From assembly GCF_013363975.1 (NCBI RefSeq), contig NZ_JABWGN010000007.1:434001-498000 (forward strand): a DNA stretch of 64,000 nt, given 5' to 3'. Source of the stretch: Nonomuraea montanisoli. Lineage in GTDB: Bacteria; Actinomycetota; Actinomycetes; Streptosporangiales; Streptosporangiaceae. The position numbers and the translations under genes were made by a program. Shown here piece by piece: positions 1 through 8,369 of this stretch; position 1 is the first letter of the stretch; every line of letters starts with the position of its first letter. The notes beneath the pieces were generated by a model. That model saw only the letters and a list, made by a program, of their open reading frames with translations, had not been told where the DNA came from and did no database searches.

Positions 1-52
1 TGTAGGTCCGTTTCGCGATCTGCGCCACGGCCCACAGTCTCGCAAACCATCC

Positions 53-60
53 AGAGGTGA
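53..60 (+). promoter_or_regulatory. Ribosome binding site of rmlB
   Basis: AGAGGTGA lies three bases before the ATG at 64 and supports that start. The 52 bases upstream show no recognisable gene end or promoter; the operon promoter is probably outside the window. Confidence 0.5.
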
Positions 61-63
61 CCG

Positions 64-990
64 ATGAGAATCCTCGTCACCGGCGGGGCCGGTTTCATCG
101 GCTCGCACTTCGTCCGCTCGCACGGCGGCGACGACGTGACCGTGCTGGACAAGCTGACGTACGCGGGCCGGCGGGCCAACCTGGACGGCGCGCGGCACAC
201 GTTCGTCCACGGCGACGTGTGCGACGCCGGCCTGCTCGCCGAGGTGGTGCCGGGTAACGACCTGGTGGTGAACTTCGCCGCCGAGTCGCACGTGGACCGC
301 TCGATCGAGGGCGCCGCCGAGTTCGTCCGCACCAACGTCATGGGCACGCAGACCCTGATGCAGGCGTGCCTCGACGCCGGCGTGCCGCGGGTCGTGCACG
401 TCTCGACCGACGAGGTGTACGGCACGATCGACAGCGGCTCCTGGGACGAGTCCGCGCCGCTCCAGCCGCGTTCCCCGTACGCCGCGTCCAAGGCGGGCGG
501 CGACCTGATCGCCCGCGCGTACGCCGTCACCCACGGCCTGAACGTGTCGATCACCCGGTGCGGCAACAACTACGGCCCCCGGCAGTACCCCGAGAAGATC
601 ATCCCGCTGTTCGTCACCAACCTGCTGCGCGGCCGGAAGGTACCGCTCTACGGCGACGGGCTGAACGTGCGCGACTGGATCCACGCCGAGGACCACTGCG
701 CCGGCATCGACCTGGTCGCGGAGAAGGGCGAGCGGGGCGAGGTCTACCACGTCGCGGGCACCGCCGAGCTGACCAACCGCGAGCTGACCGGGCGCCTGCT
801 GGAGGCGTGCGGCGCCGGCTGGGACATGGTGGAGCCGGTCGCCGACCGCAAGGGCCACGACCGCCGCTACTCGCTGGACGACACGCGGCTGCGGGCCCTC
901 GGCTACCGCCCGCGCGTCCCGTTCGACCAGGGGCTCAAGGAGACCGTCGAGTGGTACGCCGCCAACCGCGACTGGTGGGAGGGCGCGTGA
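64..990 (+). CDS. rmlB: dTDP-glucose 4,6-dehydratase
   Basis: Converts dTDP-glucose to dTDP-4-keto-6-deoxyglucose in the cytoplasm, the entry step to dTDP-deoxysugars. The 308-residue protein is an extended SDR: Rossmann motif GGAGFIGSH at residues 7-15, the family signature STDEVYG at 114-120 (with the catalytic TDE), and the active-site Tyr139/Lys143 in SPYAASK. Length is slightly short for the family (about 320-360). It is the first gene of a run of tightly packed sugar genes; its stop at 988-990 overlaps the GTG of rmlD. Assignment is firm at family level; the final sugar made is not determined by this gene. Confidence 0.93.
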   Translation: MRILVTGGAGFIGSHFVRSHGGDDVTVLDKLTYAGRRANLDGARHTFVHGDVCDAGLLAEVVPGNDLVVNFAAESHVDRSIEGAAEFVRTNVMGTQTLMQACLDAGVPRVVHVSTDEVYGTIDSGSWDESAPLQPRSPYAASKAGGDLIARAYAVTHGLNVSITRCGNNYGPRQYPEKIIPLFVTNLLRGRKVPLYGDGLNVRDWIHAEDHCAGIDLVAEKGERGEVYHVAGTAELTNRELTGRLLEACGAGWDMVEPVADRKGHDRRYSLDDTRLRALGYRPRVPFDQGLKETVEWYAANRDWWEGA

Positions 991-1871
991 GGTGGTTGAT
1001 CACGGGCGGCGGCATGCTCGCCGCCGACGTGTTACGCGCGGCCGTGGCCTCGGGTGAGCCGGCGCTGCCGCTGGGCCGCTCCGAGCTGGACGTGACCGAC
1101 CGGCGCGCGGTGCGCGACATGGTGACCGCCTGCCGTCCCGCCGTCGTCGTCAACTGCGCCGGCTGGACGGCCGTGGACGACGCCGAGACGCACGAGGCCG
1201 AGGCGCTGGAGGTCAACGGGCACGCGGTCGCGGCGCTGGCCGACGCCTGCTCGGCGGCCGGGGCCCGGCTGGTGCACATCTCCACCGACTACGTCTTCGA
1301 CGGAACGAGCCGTGAGCCGTACCCGGAGGACGCGCCGACCTGCCCGCTGAACGCCTACGGCCGCACCAAGCTCGCCGGGGAGCGCGCCGCGCTGGAGCGG
1401 GGGCATCACGTGGTGCGCACCGCCTGGCTGTACGGCGCGGCGGGCCCCAACTTCGTGCGCACGATGACCCGCCTGGCCCGCGCCGGCGCGGCCCCGGACG
1501 TGGTGGACGACCAGCGCGGCCAGCCGACGTGGGCCGCCGACCTGGCCGCCTTCGTGCTGCGGCTGGCCCGCTCCGGGCTGCCGCCCGGCGTCTATCACGG
1601 CACCAGCTCGGGGGAGACGACCTGGTGGGGCCTGGCCCGGGAGGTGTACGCCCTGTGCGGGGCCGATCCCGGGCTGGTGCGCCCGGTGCCGAGCACCGCC
1701 TACCCCCGCCCGGCGGCCCGGCCGGGCAACAGCGTGCTCGCCCACACCCGGTGCGCGCCGATCCGCCACTGGCGCGACGCGCTGCGCGCCGCGTGGCCGA
1801 CGCTGACCGGGGAGCTGCCGAGGACCCCGGCCCAGGTGGGGGAGGCGGGTCCTCAGTGCAGCGTGGCGTAG
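987..1871 (+). CDS. rmlD: dTDP-4-dehydrorhamnose reductase
   Basis: NADPH-dependent SDR that reduces dTDP-4-keto-rhamnose to dTDP-L-rhamnose. The start is the GTG at 987, overlapping the rmlB stop by four bases. Visible motifs are the nucleotide loop ITGGGMLA near residue 5, HISTDYVFDG (97-106) typical of RmlD, and Tyr124/Lys128 in YGRTK. 294 residues, normal length. Residue 16 is encoded by a TTA codon (1032-1034), rare in this GC range. The 3' end overlaps the convergent rmlC homologue by 19 bases. A related 4-ketoreductase specificity cannot be excluded. Confidence 0.9.
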   Translation: MRWLITGGGMLAADVLRAAVASGEPALPLGRSELDVTDRRAVRDMVTACRPAVVVNCAGWTAVDDAETHEAEALEVNGHAVAALADACSAAGARLVHISTDYVFDGTSREPYPEDAPTCPLNAYGRTKLAGERAALERGHHVVRTAWLYGAAGPNFVRTMTRLARAGAAPDVVDDQRGQPTWAADLAAFVLRLARSGLPPGVYHGTSSGETTWWGLAREVYALCGADPGLVRPVPSTAYPRPAARPGNSVLAHTRCAPIRHWRDALRAAWPTLTGELPRTPAQVGEAGPQCSVA

Positions 1872-2431
1872 AACTTTGCGCACTCCTCGTAGTCCGGCAG
1901 CAGTCCCGCGGCCTCCGCCTGCGCGAGGGTGGGCGCCGCGGCGTCCTTCTCCGACAGCACCGGCTCCGCCTCGCCCGGCCAGTCGATCCCGAGCGCGGGG
2001 TCGAAGGGGTGGACGGCGTGCTCGCGCCCCGGGTTGTACGGCTGCGAGCACAGGTAGACGACCGTGGCCCGCTCGCTCAGCGCCATGAACGCGTGGCCGA
2101 GCCCCTCGGAGATGAGCATGGCCCGGGGCGTCTCGTCGTCCATCCGCACCGCGTCCCAGCGGCCGAACCCGGGCGAGCCGGTGCGCAGGTCCACCACCAC
2201 GTCGAGCACGGCGCCGGCCACGCACAGCACGTACTTGGCCTGGCCGGGCGGCACGGCCGCGAAGTGCACGCCGCGGACCACGCCCCGGCGCGAGACCGAG
2301 CAGTTGACCTGCGCGGCCTCCAGCGGGTGCGGCAGCCCCGCCGTGCGGAACGCCTCGAAGAACGAGCCGCGGAGGTCGGCGTGGACACGCGGCGCGTGCA
2401 GCCACGCCCCTTCGACCGAGAGGGCATCCAT
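1853..2431 (-). CDS. rmlC: dTDP-4-dehydrorhamnose 3,5-epimerase family protein
   Basis: Cupin-fold epimerase acting on dTDP-4-keto-6-deoxyglucose, supplying the rmlD substrate. The 192-residue protein carries RGVHF with the catalytic His and the C-terminal DPALGIDWPG segment typical of RmlC/EvaD/TylM3-type enzymes. It faces rmlD tail to tail (19-base overlap) and is divergent from the 2OG oxygenase at 2490, with only 58 bases between. A second RmlC homologue lies at 25088-25636, so one of the two may be a 3- or 5-specific epimerase rather than the rhamnose enzyme. Confidence 0.85.
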   Translation of the reverse strand: MDALSVEGAWLHAPRVHADLRGSFFEAFRTAGLPHPLEAAQVNCSVSRRGVVRGVHFAAVPPGQAKYVLCVAGAVLDVVVDLRTGSPGFGRWDAVRMDDETPRAMLISEGLGHAFMALSERATVVYLCSQPYNPGREHAVHPFDPALGIDWPGEAEPVLSEKDAAAPTLAQAEAAGLLPDYEECAKFYATLH

Positions 2432-2489
2432 GATCGCAGGATGCCACGGTCCGGCCCCAGCACCTAGACCACGAGAAAGGGATCCTCAC

Positions 2490-3398
2490 ATGACGGCCGT
2501 CCTCTCCAACAGCACGGCGACCGACGACCGGCGCCGCGAGCTGCTGTTCCGGGGTGACCTGTTCGTCTACTCCGCCACGCCGGCGGCCACGGAGCTGGTG
2601 GGCTTCGCCCGGGAGCTGGTCTCCGACGCGTTCGGCCCGCTCGACCCGGAGACCGCGCAGCACGACATGCCCGTGGAGGACTTCGCCCGGCTGCTGGCCG
2701 AGCTGAAGCCGCGCTTCATCCACCATCCGCGCTGCAAGGAGCTGGTGCCCGCGCTGATCGAGGAGCGCGGCTGCGATCCGTCGCTGACGTACTTCGACGT
2801 GCCCCGCTTACGCACCTCCACCTCCGACGACTACCTGGTCTCGGGCATCTCCTACGCCTTCCACCCGCACCGCGACTGCTGGTACTCCGCCCCGTTCAAC
2901 CAGGTCAACTGGTGGATCCCGGTCTTCGGCGTGGTGGCGGAGAACGTGATGGCCTTCCACCCCCGCTACTTCGACACGCCGGTGCGCAACGGCAGCGCGG
3001 CCTACGACTACGGCGAGTGGAACCGGACGAGCCGGCGGTCCGCCGCCGAGCACGTGCGCACCGACACCCGCGTGCAGCCCCGGCCGGAGGAGGCGATCGA
3101 CCTCGACCCGCAGATCCGGGTCGTGCCCGAGCCGGGCGGCGTGCTCATGTTCTCCGGCGCCCACCTGCACTCGACGGTGCCCAACACCTCCGGCCGGACC
3201 CGCTTCAGCATCGACTTCCGCACCGTGCACGTGGGGGACGTGCGCGAGCGCCGGGGGGCGCCGAACGTGGACGCCCGCTGCACGGGCACCACGCTGCGCG
3301 ACTTCACCCGGTGCGGCGACCTGGCGCGGATGCCGGAGGAGCTCGCGGCGGCCTACGAGACCGAGGCCGAGGCCGCGGCCCTGGCCGGGGTGCGCTGA
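2490..3398 (+). CDS. Fe(II)/2-oxoglutarate-dependent oxygenase (phytanoyl-CoA-hydroxylase-like)
   Basis: 302 residues. The likely iron triad is His127-Arg-Asp129 (HPHRD) and a distal His225 or His227 in the SGAHLHSTVPN stretch, followed by Arg238 (GRTRFSIDFR), suited to bind 2-oxoglutarate. This double-stranded beta-helix pattern supports hydroxylation or oxidation of a small molecule or sugar. It starts at ATG 2490 behind GAGAAAGGG and ends two bases before the methyltransferase start, so it heads the second part of the glycan operon. Leu107 uses TTA (2808-2810). The substrate is unknown; a sugar nucleotide of the same pathway is an inference from context. Confidence 0.75.
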   Translation: MTAVLSNSTATDDRRRELLFRGDLFVYSATPAATELVGFARELVSDAFGPLDPETAQHDMPVEDFARLLAELKPRFIHHPRCKELVPALIEERGCDPSLTYFDVPRLRTSTSDDYLVSGISYAFHPHRDCWYSAPFNQVNWWIPVFGVVAENVMAFHPRYFDTPVRNGSAAYDYGEWNRTSRRSAAEHVRTDTRVQPRPEEAIDLDPQIRVVPEPGGVLMFSGAHLHSTVPNTSGRTRFSIDFRTVHVGDVRERRGAPNVDARCTGTTLRDFTRCGDLARMPEELAAAYETEAEAAALAGVR

Positions 3399-3399
3399 C

Positions 3400-4614
3400 G
3401 TGGCCGCCGCCTGCCGCCTGTGCGGCTCCACCAGCCTGGCCGGGGTCGTGGACCTCGGCGCGACGCCGCCGTGCGAGTCGTTCCTGACCGCCGACCAGCT
3501 CGACGAGCCCGAGACGACCTTCCCGCTGCACCTGCGGGTCTGCACGGAGTGCTGGCTGGCGCAGCTCCCGCCGCTCATCACGCCCGAGCAGACGTTCACC
3601 GAGTACGCGTACTTCTCCTCCTACTCCACCTCGTGGGTGGAGCACGCGCGGAGCTTCGTGAAGGAGCAGGATCTCCGGCCCGGCGCGTTCGTCGTGGAGG
3701 TGGCCAGCAACGACGGCTACCTGCTGCGCCACGTGGTCGAGGGCGGTGTGCGCTGCCTCGGCATCGAGCCGTCGGCCAACGTCGGCCAGGCCGCGCGGGA
3801 CGCCGGGGTGCCCACGCTCACCGCGTTCCTCACGGAGGAGACCGGCCGCCGCGTCCGCGAGGAGCACGGCCCGGCCGACCTGGTCGTCGCCAACAACGTG
3901 TACGCCCACATCCCCGACGTCATCGGCTTCACCCGGGGCCTGCGCGCCCTGGTGGCCGACCACGGGCGGGTCTCCATCGAGGTGCAGCACCTGCTGACGC
4001 TCATGGAGCTCAACCAGTGGGACACGATCTACCACGAGCACTTCCAGTACTACACGGTCGCCTCGGCCCGCAGGGCGCTGGCGAGCGGCGGCCTGACGCT
4101 GGTGGACGTGGAGCTGCTGCCCACGCACGGCGGCTCGATCCGGCTGTGGGCGGTGCCGGACCCGTCGGCCACGCCCTCCCACCGGGTGGCCGACGTGCTG
4201 GCCATGGAAAAGGCCGCCGGGCTGCACGAGCTGTCCGGCTATCACGACTTCGCGGCGCGCGTGGCGAAGGTCCGGCGCGACCTGCTGCGCTTCCTCGTGG
4301 ACGCGGCGGAGGCCGGGCACACGGTCGCCGGATACGGCGCCCCGGGCAAGGGCAACACGCTGCTCAACCACTGCGGCATCCGGCCCGACCTGCTGCCGTA
4401 CACCGTGGACCGCAACCCGTACAAGCACGGCCGGTTCACGCCGGGCTCGCGCATCCCGGTGCTGCCGCCGGAGCGGATCGCCGCCGACCGGCCGGACTAC
4501 GTGCTGGTGCTGCCGTGGAACCTGCGCGACGAGCTGGTCGAGCAGCTCTCCTACGTCCGCGAGTGGGGCGGCCGGCTGGTCTTCCCGATCCCCGAGCTGG
4601 AGGTGGTGTCATGA
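3400..4614 (+). CDS. SAM-dependent sugar C-methyltransferase
   Basis: 404 residues with the three-part build of NDP-hexose C-methyltransferases (TylC3/EvaC type). The N-terminal zinc site is Cys5-x2-Cys8 and Cys48-x2-Cys51. A Rossmann SAM domain starts with VVEVASNDGYLL (98-109). The C-terminal domain contains GYGAPGKGNTLLNHCGI. The YHEHFQYYT stretch matches the catalytic His region of the family. GTG start at 3400. It overlaps rfbF by four bases (ATGA). Expected product is a branched 3-C-methyl sugar nucleotide; the exact substrate is not readable from sequence. Confidence 0.85.
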   Translation: MAAACRLCGSTSLAGVVDLGATPPCESFLTADQLDEPETTFPLHLRVCTECWLAQLPPLITPEQTFTEYAYFSSYSTSWVEHARSFVKEQDLRPGAFVVEVASNDGYLLRHVVEGGVRCLGIEPSANVGQAARDAGVPTLTAFLTEETGRRVREEHGPADLVVANNVYAHIPDVIGFTRGLRALVADHGRVSIEVQHLLTLMELNQWDTIYHEHFQYYTVASARRALASGGLTLVDVELLPTHGGSIRLWAVPDPSATPSHRVADVLAMEKAAGLHELSGYHDFAARVAKVRRDLLRFLVDAAEAGHTVAGYGAPGKGNTLLNHCGIRPDLLPYTVDRNPYKHGRFTPGSRIPVLPPERIAADRPDYVLVLPWNLRDELVEQLSYVREWGGRLVFPIPELEVVS

Positions 4615-5387
4615 AGGTCGTGCTGTTCTGCGGCGGGCGGGGCACCCGGATGCGCAGCGAGATCCCCGGCGGTGATCTGCCCAAGCCCATGCAGCTCGTC
4701 GGGCCGCGCCCGCTGGTCTGGCATGTGATGCGCTACTACGCGCATTTCGGGCACAAGGAGTTCATCCTGTGCCTGGGCTACGGCGCCCAGCACATCAAGG
4801 ACTTCTTCCTCGGCTACCGCGAGACGGCCTCCAACGACTTCGTGCTGCGCGACGGCCGCGTGGAGCTGCTGTCCACCGACATCTCCGGCTGGTCGATCTC
4901 CCTGGTGGACACGGGCGTCGACTCGCCCATCGGCGAGCGGCTGCGCCGGGTGCGCGACCATCTCGACGGCGAGGAGATCTTCCTGGCCAACTACGCCGAC
5001 GTGCTGACCGACGCGCCGCTGACCGACATGATCCGCCGCTTCACCGCCGCCGACGCGGGCGCGTCGATGATGGTCGTCCCGCCCACCAACACCTTCCACG
5101 TGGTGGACGTCACCGAGGCGAACGTCGTCGGCGCCATCACCCCGGTCAGCGCGATGCCGCTCTGGGTCAACGGCGGTTTCTTCGTGCTGCGGCAGGAGGT
5201 CTTCGACCACATCCCGGAGAACGGCGACCTGGTGGCCGACGGCTGCGCCGAGCTGGCCAAGCGCGGCCGGCTGCTGGCCTACCGGCACCGCGGCTACTGG
5301 CGGCCCAGCGACACCGTCAACCAGCGGCTGGAGCTCGACCGCTCCTGGGAGCGGGGCGAGCGGCCGTGGGCCCTGTGGGAAGCATGA
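4611..5387 (+). CDS. rfbF: Glucose-1-phosphate cytidylyltransferase-like nucleotidyltransferase
   Basis: 258 residues. The N-terminal nucleotide-binding motif FCGGRGTRM (6-14), followed by PKPMQLVGPRPLVWHVM and FILCLGYGAQHIKDFF, is the RfbF pattern, which makes CDP-glucose from CTP and glucose-1-phosphate. No CDP-glucose 4,6-dehydratase is present in the window, so the product may feed a different CDP-sugar route, or the enzyme may have changed nucleotide or sugar specificity. It is translationally coupled on both sides (ATGA overlaps at 4611 and 5384). Confidence 0.8.
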   Translation: MKVVLFCGGRGTRMRSEIPGGDLPKPMQLVGPRPLVWHVMRYYAHFGHKEFILCLGYGAQHIKDFFLGYRETASNDFVLRDGRVELLSTDISGWSISLVDTGVDSPIGERLRRVRDHLDGEEIFLANYADVLTDAPLTDMIRRFTAADAGASMMVVPPTNTFHVVDVTEANVVGAITPVSAMPLWVNGGFFVLRQEVFDHIPENGDLVADGCAELAKRGRLLAYRHRGYWRPSDTVNQRLELDRSWERGERPWALWEA

Positions 5388-6034
5388 TCGGCCTCCGGCC
5401 GGGCGCGCTGGCCCGGGTCCTCGCGCTGGGCGCGCACTGCGACGACATCGCCATCGGCGCGGGCGGCACGCTGCTGACGCTCTGCGCGGCCCGGCCCGGT
5501 GTGCGGGTGGACGCGCTCGTGCTGTCGGGGGGCGGCACCGAGCGGGAGGACGAGGAGCGGGCCGCGCTGGGCGCGTTCTGCCCCGGCGCCGACCTGGCCG
5601 TCACCGTGCTCAAGATCCCCGACGGGCGGCTGCCGTCGTACTGGGAGCAGGCCAAGGACACGCTGGAGGACCTGCGGGCGGAGACGAGCCCCGACCTGAT
5701 CCTCGCCCCGTGGCAGGGCGACGCGCACCAGGACCACCGCGGCCTGGCCGAGTTGGTGCCCACCGTCTACCGCGACCACCTCACGCTCGGCTACGAGATC
5801 GTCAAGTGGGACGGCGACCTCGGCCGCCCCTCGGTCTACCAGCCGCTGGAGCCGGGCACGGCCGAGGCCAAGGCCGACCTGCTGGAGCGGCACTACCCGT
5901 CGCAGCGGCGGCGGTCCTGGTACGACCGGGAGGCGTTCCTCGGGCTGGCCCGCGTGCGCGGCGTCGAGTGCGGCGCCCGCTACGCCGAGGCGTTCCACAC
6001 CCGCAAGCTCACCCTCGACCTGGCTGGAGACTGA
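5384..6034 (+). CDS. PIG-L family (LmbE-like) deacetylase
   Basis: 216 residues. The zinc-binding AHxDD motif is visible as AHCDD (17-21), and a second metal or catalytic segment as GDAHQDHRG near residue 110. The family removes N-acetyl groups from GlcNAc-type sugars, often as GlcNAc-inositol, mycothiol or sugar-nucleotide intermediates. Length and motifs are normal for a small cytoplasmic member. It is embedded between rfbF and an SDR with overlapping codons, so it probably deacetylates an intermediate of this operon rather than serving mycothiol synthesis. Confidence 0.85.
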   Translation: MIGLRPGALARVLALGAHCDDIAIGAGGTLLTLCAARPGVRVDALVLSGGGTEREDEERAALGAFCPGADLAVTVLKIPDGRLPSYWEQAKDTLEDLRAETSPDLILAPWQGDAHQDHRGLAELVPTVYRDHLTLGYEIVKWDGDLGRPSVYQPLEPGTAEAKADLLERHYPSQRRRSWYDREAFLGLARVRGVECGARYAEAFHTRKLTLDLAGD

Positions 6035-6036
6035 CT

Positions 6037-7056
6037 GTGCGGATCCTGCTGACCGGCCACCAGGGCTACCTGGGCAGCGTCATGGCCCCCGTGCTGCGCG
6101 GCGCGGGGCACCAGGTGGTCGGCCTCGACTCGGGGCTGTTCGCCGACTGCGTGCTCGGGCCCCTGCCGGAAGAACCGCCCGCCCACGCCGTGGACCTGCG
6201 CGACGTGACGCCGGAGCTGCTCGACGGCGTGGACGCCGTCGTCCACCTCGCGGCGCTGTCGAACGACCCGCTCGGGTCGCTGGCGCCCGAGCTGACCTAC
6301 GCCATCAACCACCACGCGTCCGTACGGCTGGCCCGCCTGGCCAGGGACGCCGGGGCGAAACGGTTCCTGTACGCCTCCACCTGCTCGGTCTACGGCGCCT
6401 CCGGCGGCGACGACCTGGTGGACGAGGACGCCCCGCTGCGGCCCGTCACGCCGTACGCGGAGTCGAAGGTCCGCGTGGAGGACGACCTGGTGGAGCTGGC
6501 CGACGACGACTTCTCGCCGGTGTTCCTGCGCAACGCCACCGCCTTCGGCTACTCGCCCCGGCCGCGCGCCGACATCGTGCTCAACAACCTGGTGGGCCAC
6601 GCCCACCTCAGCGGCCAGGTGCGGGTGCTGTCCGACGGCACCCCGTGGCGGCCCCTGGTCCACGCCCGGGACATCGCCGAGGCGTTCCTGCGCGCGCTCA
6701 CCGCGCCCCGCGAGGCCGTCCACGTGCGGGCCTTCAACGTGGGAACCGAGCGCAACAACGTGACGGTCGCCGAGATCGCGGCCGAGGTCGTCGAGGCGGT
6801 GCCCGGCTCCACGCTGGTCATCACCGGCGAGACCGGCAGCGACCCGCGCTCGTACCGGGTGGACTTCTCCCGGGTGCGGCAGGCGCTGCCCGGCTACGAG
6901 GCCCGCTGGACCGTCAAGGAGGGCGCGGCCGAGCTGGTGGACGCCTACCGCACGCACGGGCTGACCCGGCACGCCTTCGAGCGCCGCTACACGCGCCTGG
7001 CCCGCCTGTCGGACCGCCGCGACGCGGGCGAGATCTCCGCCGAGCTCCGCCCATGA
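6037..7056 (+). CDS. NAD-dependent epimerase/dehydratase (extended SDR)
   Basis: 339 residues starting at GTG 6037, two bases after the PIG-L stop. Rossmann motif TGHQGYLGS (6-14), substrate-side STCSVYG (114-120) and Tyr140/Lys144 (PYAESK) show a complete SDR active site. Cytoplasmic sugar-nucleotide epimerase or dehydratase is the safe call. The glycine motif is GHQGYLG rather than the usual GATGFIG or GGAGFIG, close to the CDP-sugar and UDP-sugar epimerase branch. Overlaps the DUF4910 gene by four bases. Confidence 0.82.
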   Translation: MRILLTGHQGYLGSVMAPVLRGAGHQVVGLDSGLFADCVLGPLPEEPPAHAVDLRDVTPELLDGVDAVVHLAALSNDPLGSLAPELTYAINHHASVRLARLARDAGAKRFLYASTCSVYGASGGDDLVDEDAPLRPVTPYAESKVRVEDDLVELADDDFSPVFLRNATAFGYSPRPRADIVLNNLVGHAHLSGQVRVLSDGTPWRPLVHARDIAEAFLRALTAPREAVHVRAFNVGTERNNVTVAEIAAEVVEAVPGSTLVITGETGSDPRSYRVDFSRVRQALPGYEARWTVKEGAAELVDAYRTHGLTRHAFERRYTRLARLSDRRDAGEISAELRP

Positions 7057-8369
7057 CACCGGAGCCCACGACGCCCGAGCCCGCGACGGCCGAGCCCATG
7101 ACGCCTGAAGAGATGCACGCTTTGGTGGAGCGGCTGTACCCGATCTGCCGCAGCATCACCGGCGACGGCGTCCGGCAGACCCTCGCCGTCATCGGTGAGC
7201 GGCTGGCGCTCGACGTGACCGAGGTGCCGACGGGCACGCAGGTGCTCGACTGGACGGTGCCCAAGGAGTGGAACATCCGCGACGCCTACGTCAAGGACCC
7301 CTCCGGGCGCCGGGTCGTCGACTTCCGCGCCTCCAACCTGCACGTCGTCGGCTACAGCGTGCCGGTCTCCGGCGTGTTCACGCTGGAGGAGCTGCGCCCG
7401 CGCCTGCACACGCTGCCGGAGCAGCCGTCCCTGGTGCCCTACCGCACCAGCTACTACGCCGAGACGTGGGGCTTCTGCCTCAGCCAGGACGTCCTGGACG
7501 GGCTCGGCGAGGGGCCGTACGAGGTGCGCGTCGACTCCACGCTCGCCGACGGGTCGCTGACCATCGCCGAGCACGTGCTGCCCGGCGAGCTGCCCGACGA
7601 GGTCGTGATCTCCTGCCACGTCTGCCACCCGTCGCTGGCCAACGACAACCTGGCCGGCGTCGCGGTGGCCACGGCCCTGGCCGGCCGGCTGGCCGCGATG
7701 CCGACGCGCCGCCACACCTACCGGTTCCTGTTCATGCCGGGCACGATCGGCGCGATCACCTGGCTGGCGCTCAACCGGGACCGCGTCGGCCTCGTCCGGC
7801 ACGGGCTCACGCTGGCCTGCGCGGGCGACCGGGGGCCGCTGACGTACAAGCGCAGCAGGCGCGGCGACGCCGGCATCGACCGGGCCGTCACCCACGTGCT
7901 CGGGGACCGGCCGCACACCGTGCTGGACTTCTCGCCGTACGGCTACGACGAGCGGCAGTTCTGCTCCCCGGGCTTCAACCTGCCGTTCGGGGGCCTCACC
8001 CGCACCCCGTACGCGGGCTACCCCGAGTACCACACCTCGGCCGACGACCCCGGCTTCGTCACGCCGGAGGCCATGGCCGACACCCTGGACGTCCTGTGGC
8101 GGGTGGTCGGGGTCCTGGAGGGCGAGCGCACCTACCTCAACCTCAGCCCGTACGGCGAGCCGCAGCTCGGCCGGCGCGGACTCTACGGATCTCTCGGCGG
8201 GAGAAGTGACACGAAACAGGCTCAGATGGCGATGTTATGGGTGTTGAACCTGTCCGACGGGGACCACAGCCTGCTCGACATCGCCGAACGATCAGCGCTG
8301 CCCTTCGAGGCGGTCGAGACCGCCGCGCGGGCGCTGGCCACTGCCGGACTGGTGAAGGAGATCGGTTGA
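7053..8369 (+). CDS. DUF4910/DUF2172-type protein with M28 aminopeptidase-like fold
   Basis: 438 residues from ATG 7053; an in-frame ATG at 7098 after a short MTPEPTTPEP-like repeat is an alternative and may be the true start. The central segment ISCHVCHPSLANDNLAG (about 186-202) resembles the metal-binding region of M28-like peptidases. The C-terminal 70 residues look like the winged-helix domain known at the end of this family. Such proteins recur in actinobacterial sugar and natural-product loci, but the reaction is not established. Context suggests action on an aminoacylated or acylated sugar intermediate; this is inference. Ends with a TTGA overlap into the next gene. Confidence 0.75.
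   Translation: MTPEPTTPEPATAEPMTPEEMHALVERLYPICRSITGDGVRQTLAVIGERLALDVTEVPTGTQVLDWTVPKEWNIRDAYVKDPSGRRVVDFRASNLHVVGYSVPVSGVFTLEELRPRLHTLPEQPSLVPYRTSYYAETWGFCLSQDVLDGLGEGPYEVRVDSTLADGSLTIAEHVLPGELPDEVVISCHVCHPSLANDNLAGVAVATALAGRLAAMPTRRHTYRFLFMPGTIGAITWLALNRDRVGLVRHGLTLACAGDRGPLTYKRSRRGDAGIDRAVTHVLGDRPHTVLDFSPYGYDERQFCSPGFNLPFGGLTRTPYAGYPEYHTSADDPGFVTPEAMADTLDVLWRVVGVLEGERTYLNLSPYGEPQLGRRGLYGSLGGRSDTKQAQMAMLWVLNLSDGDHSLLDIAERSALPFEAVETAARALATAGLVKEIG

Noticed and set aside
1032..2726. Long reverse-strand ORF of 564 codons
   Set aside because: It is the shadow of rmlD, rmlC and the oxygenase gene; composition is Arg/Gly/Pro/Ala-rich without motifs.
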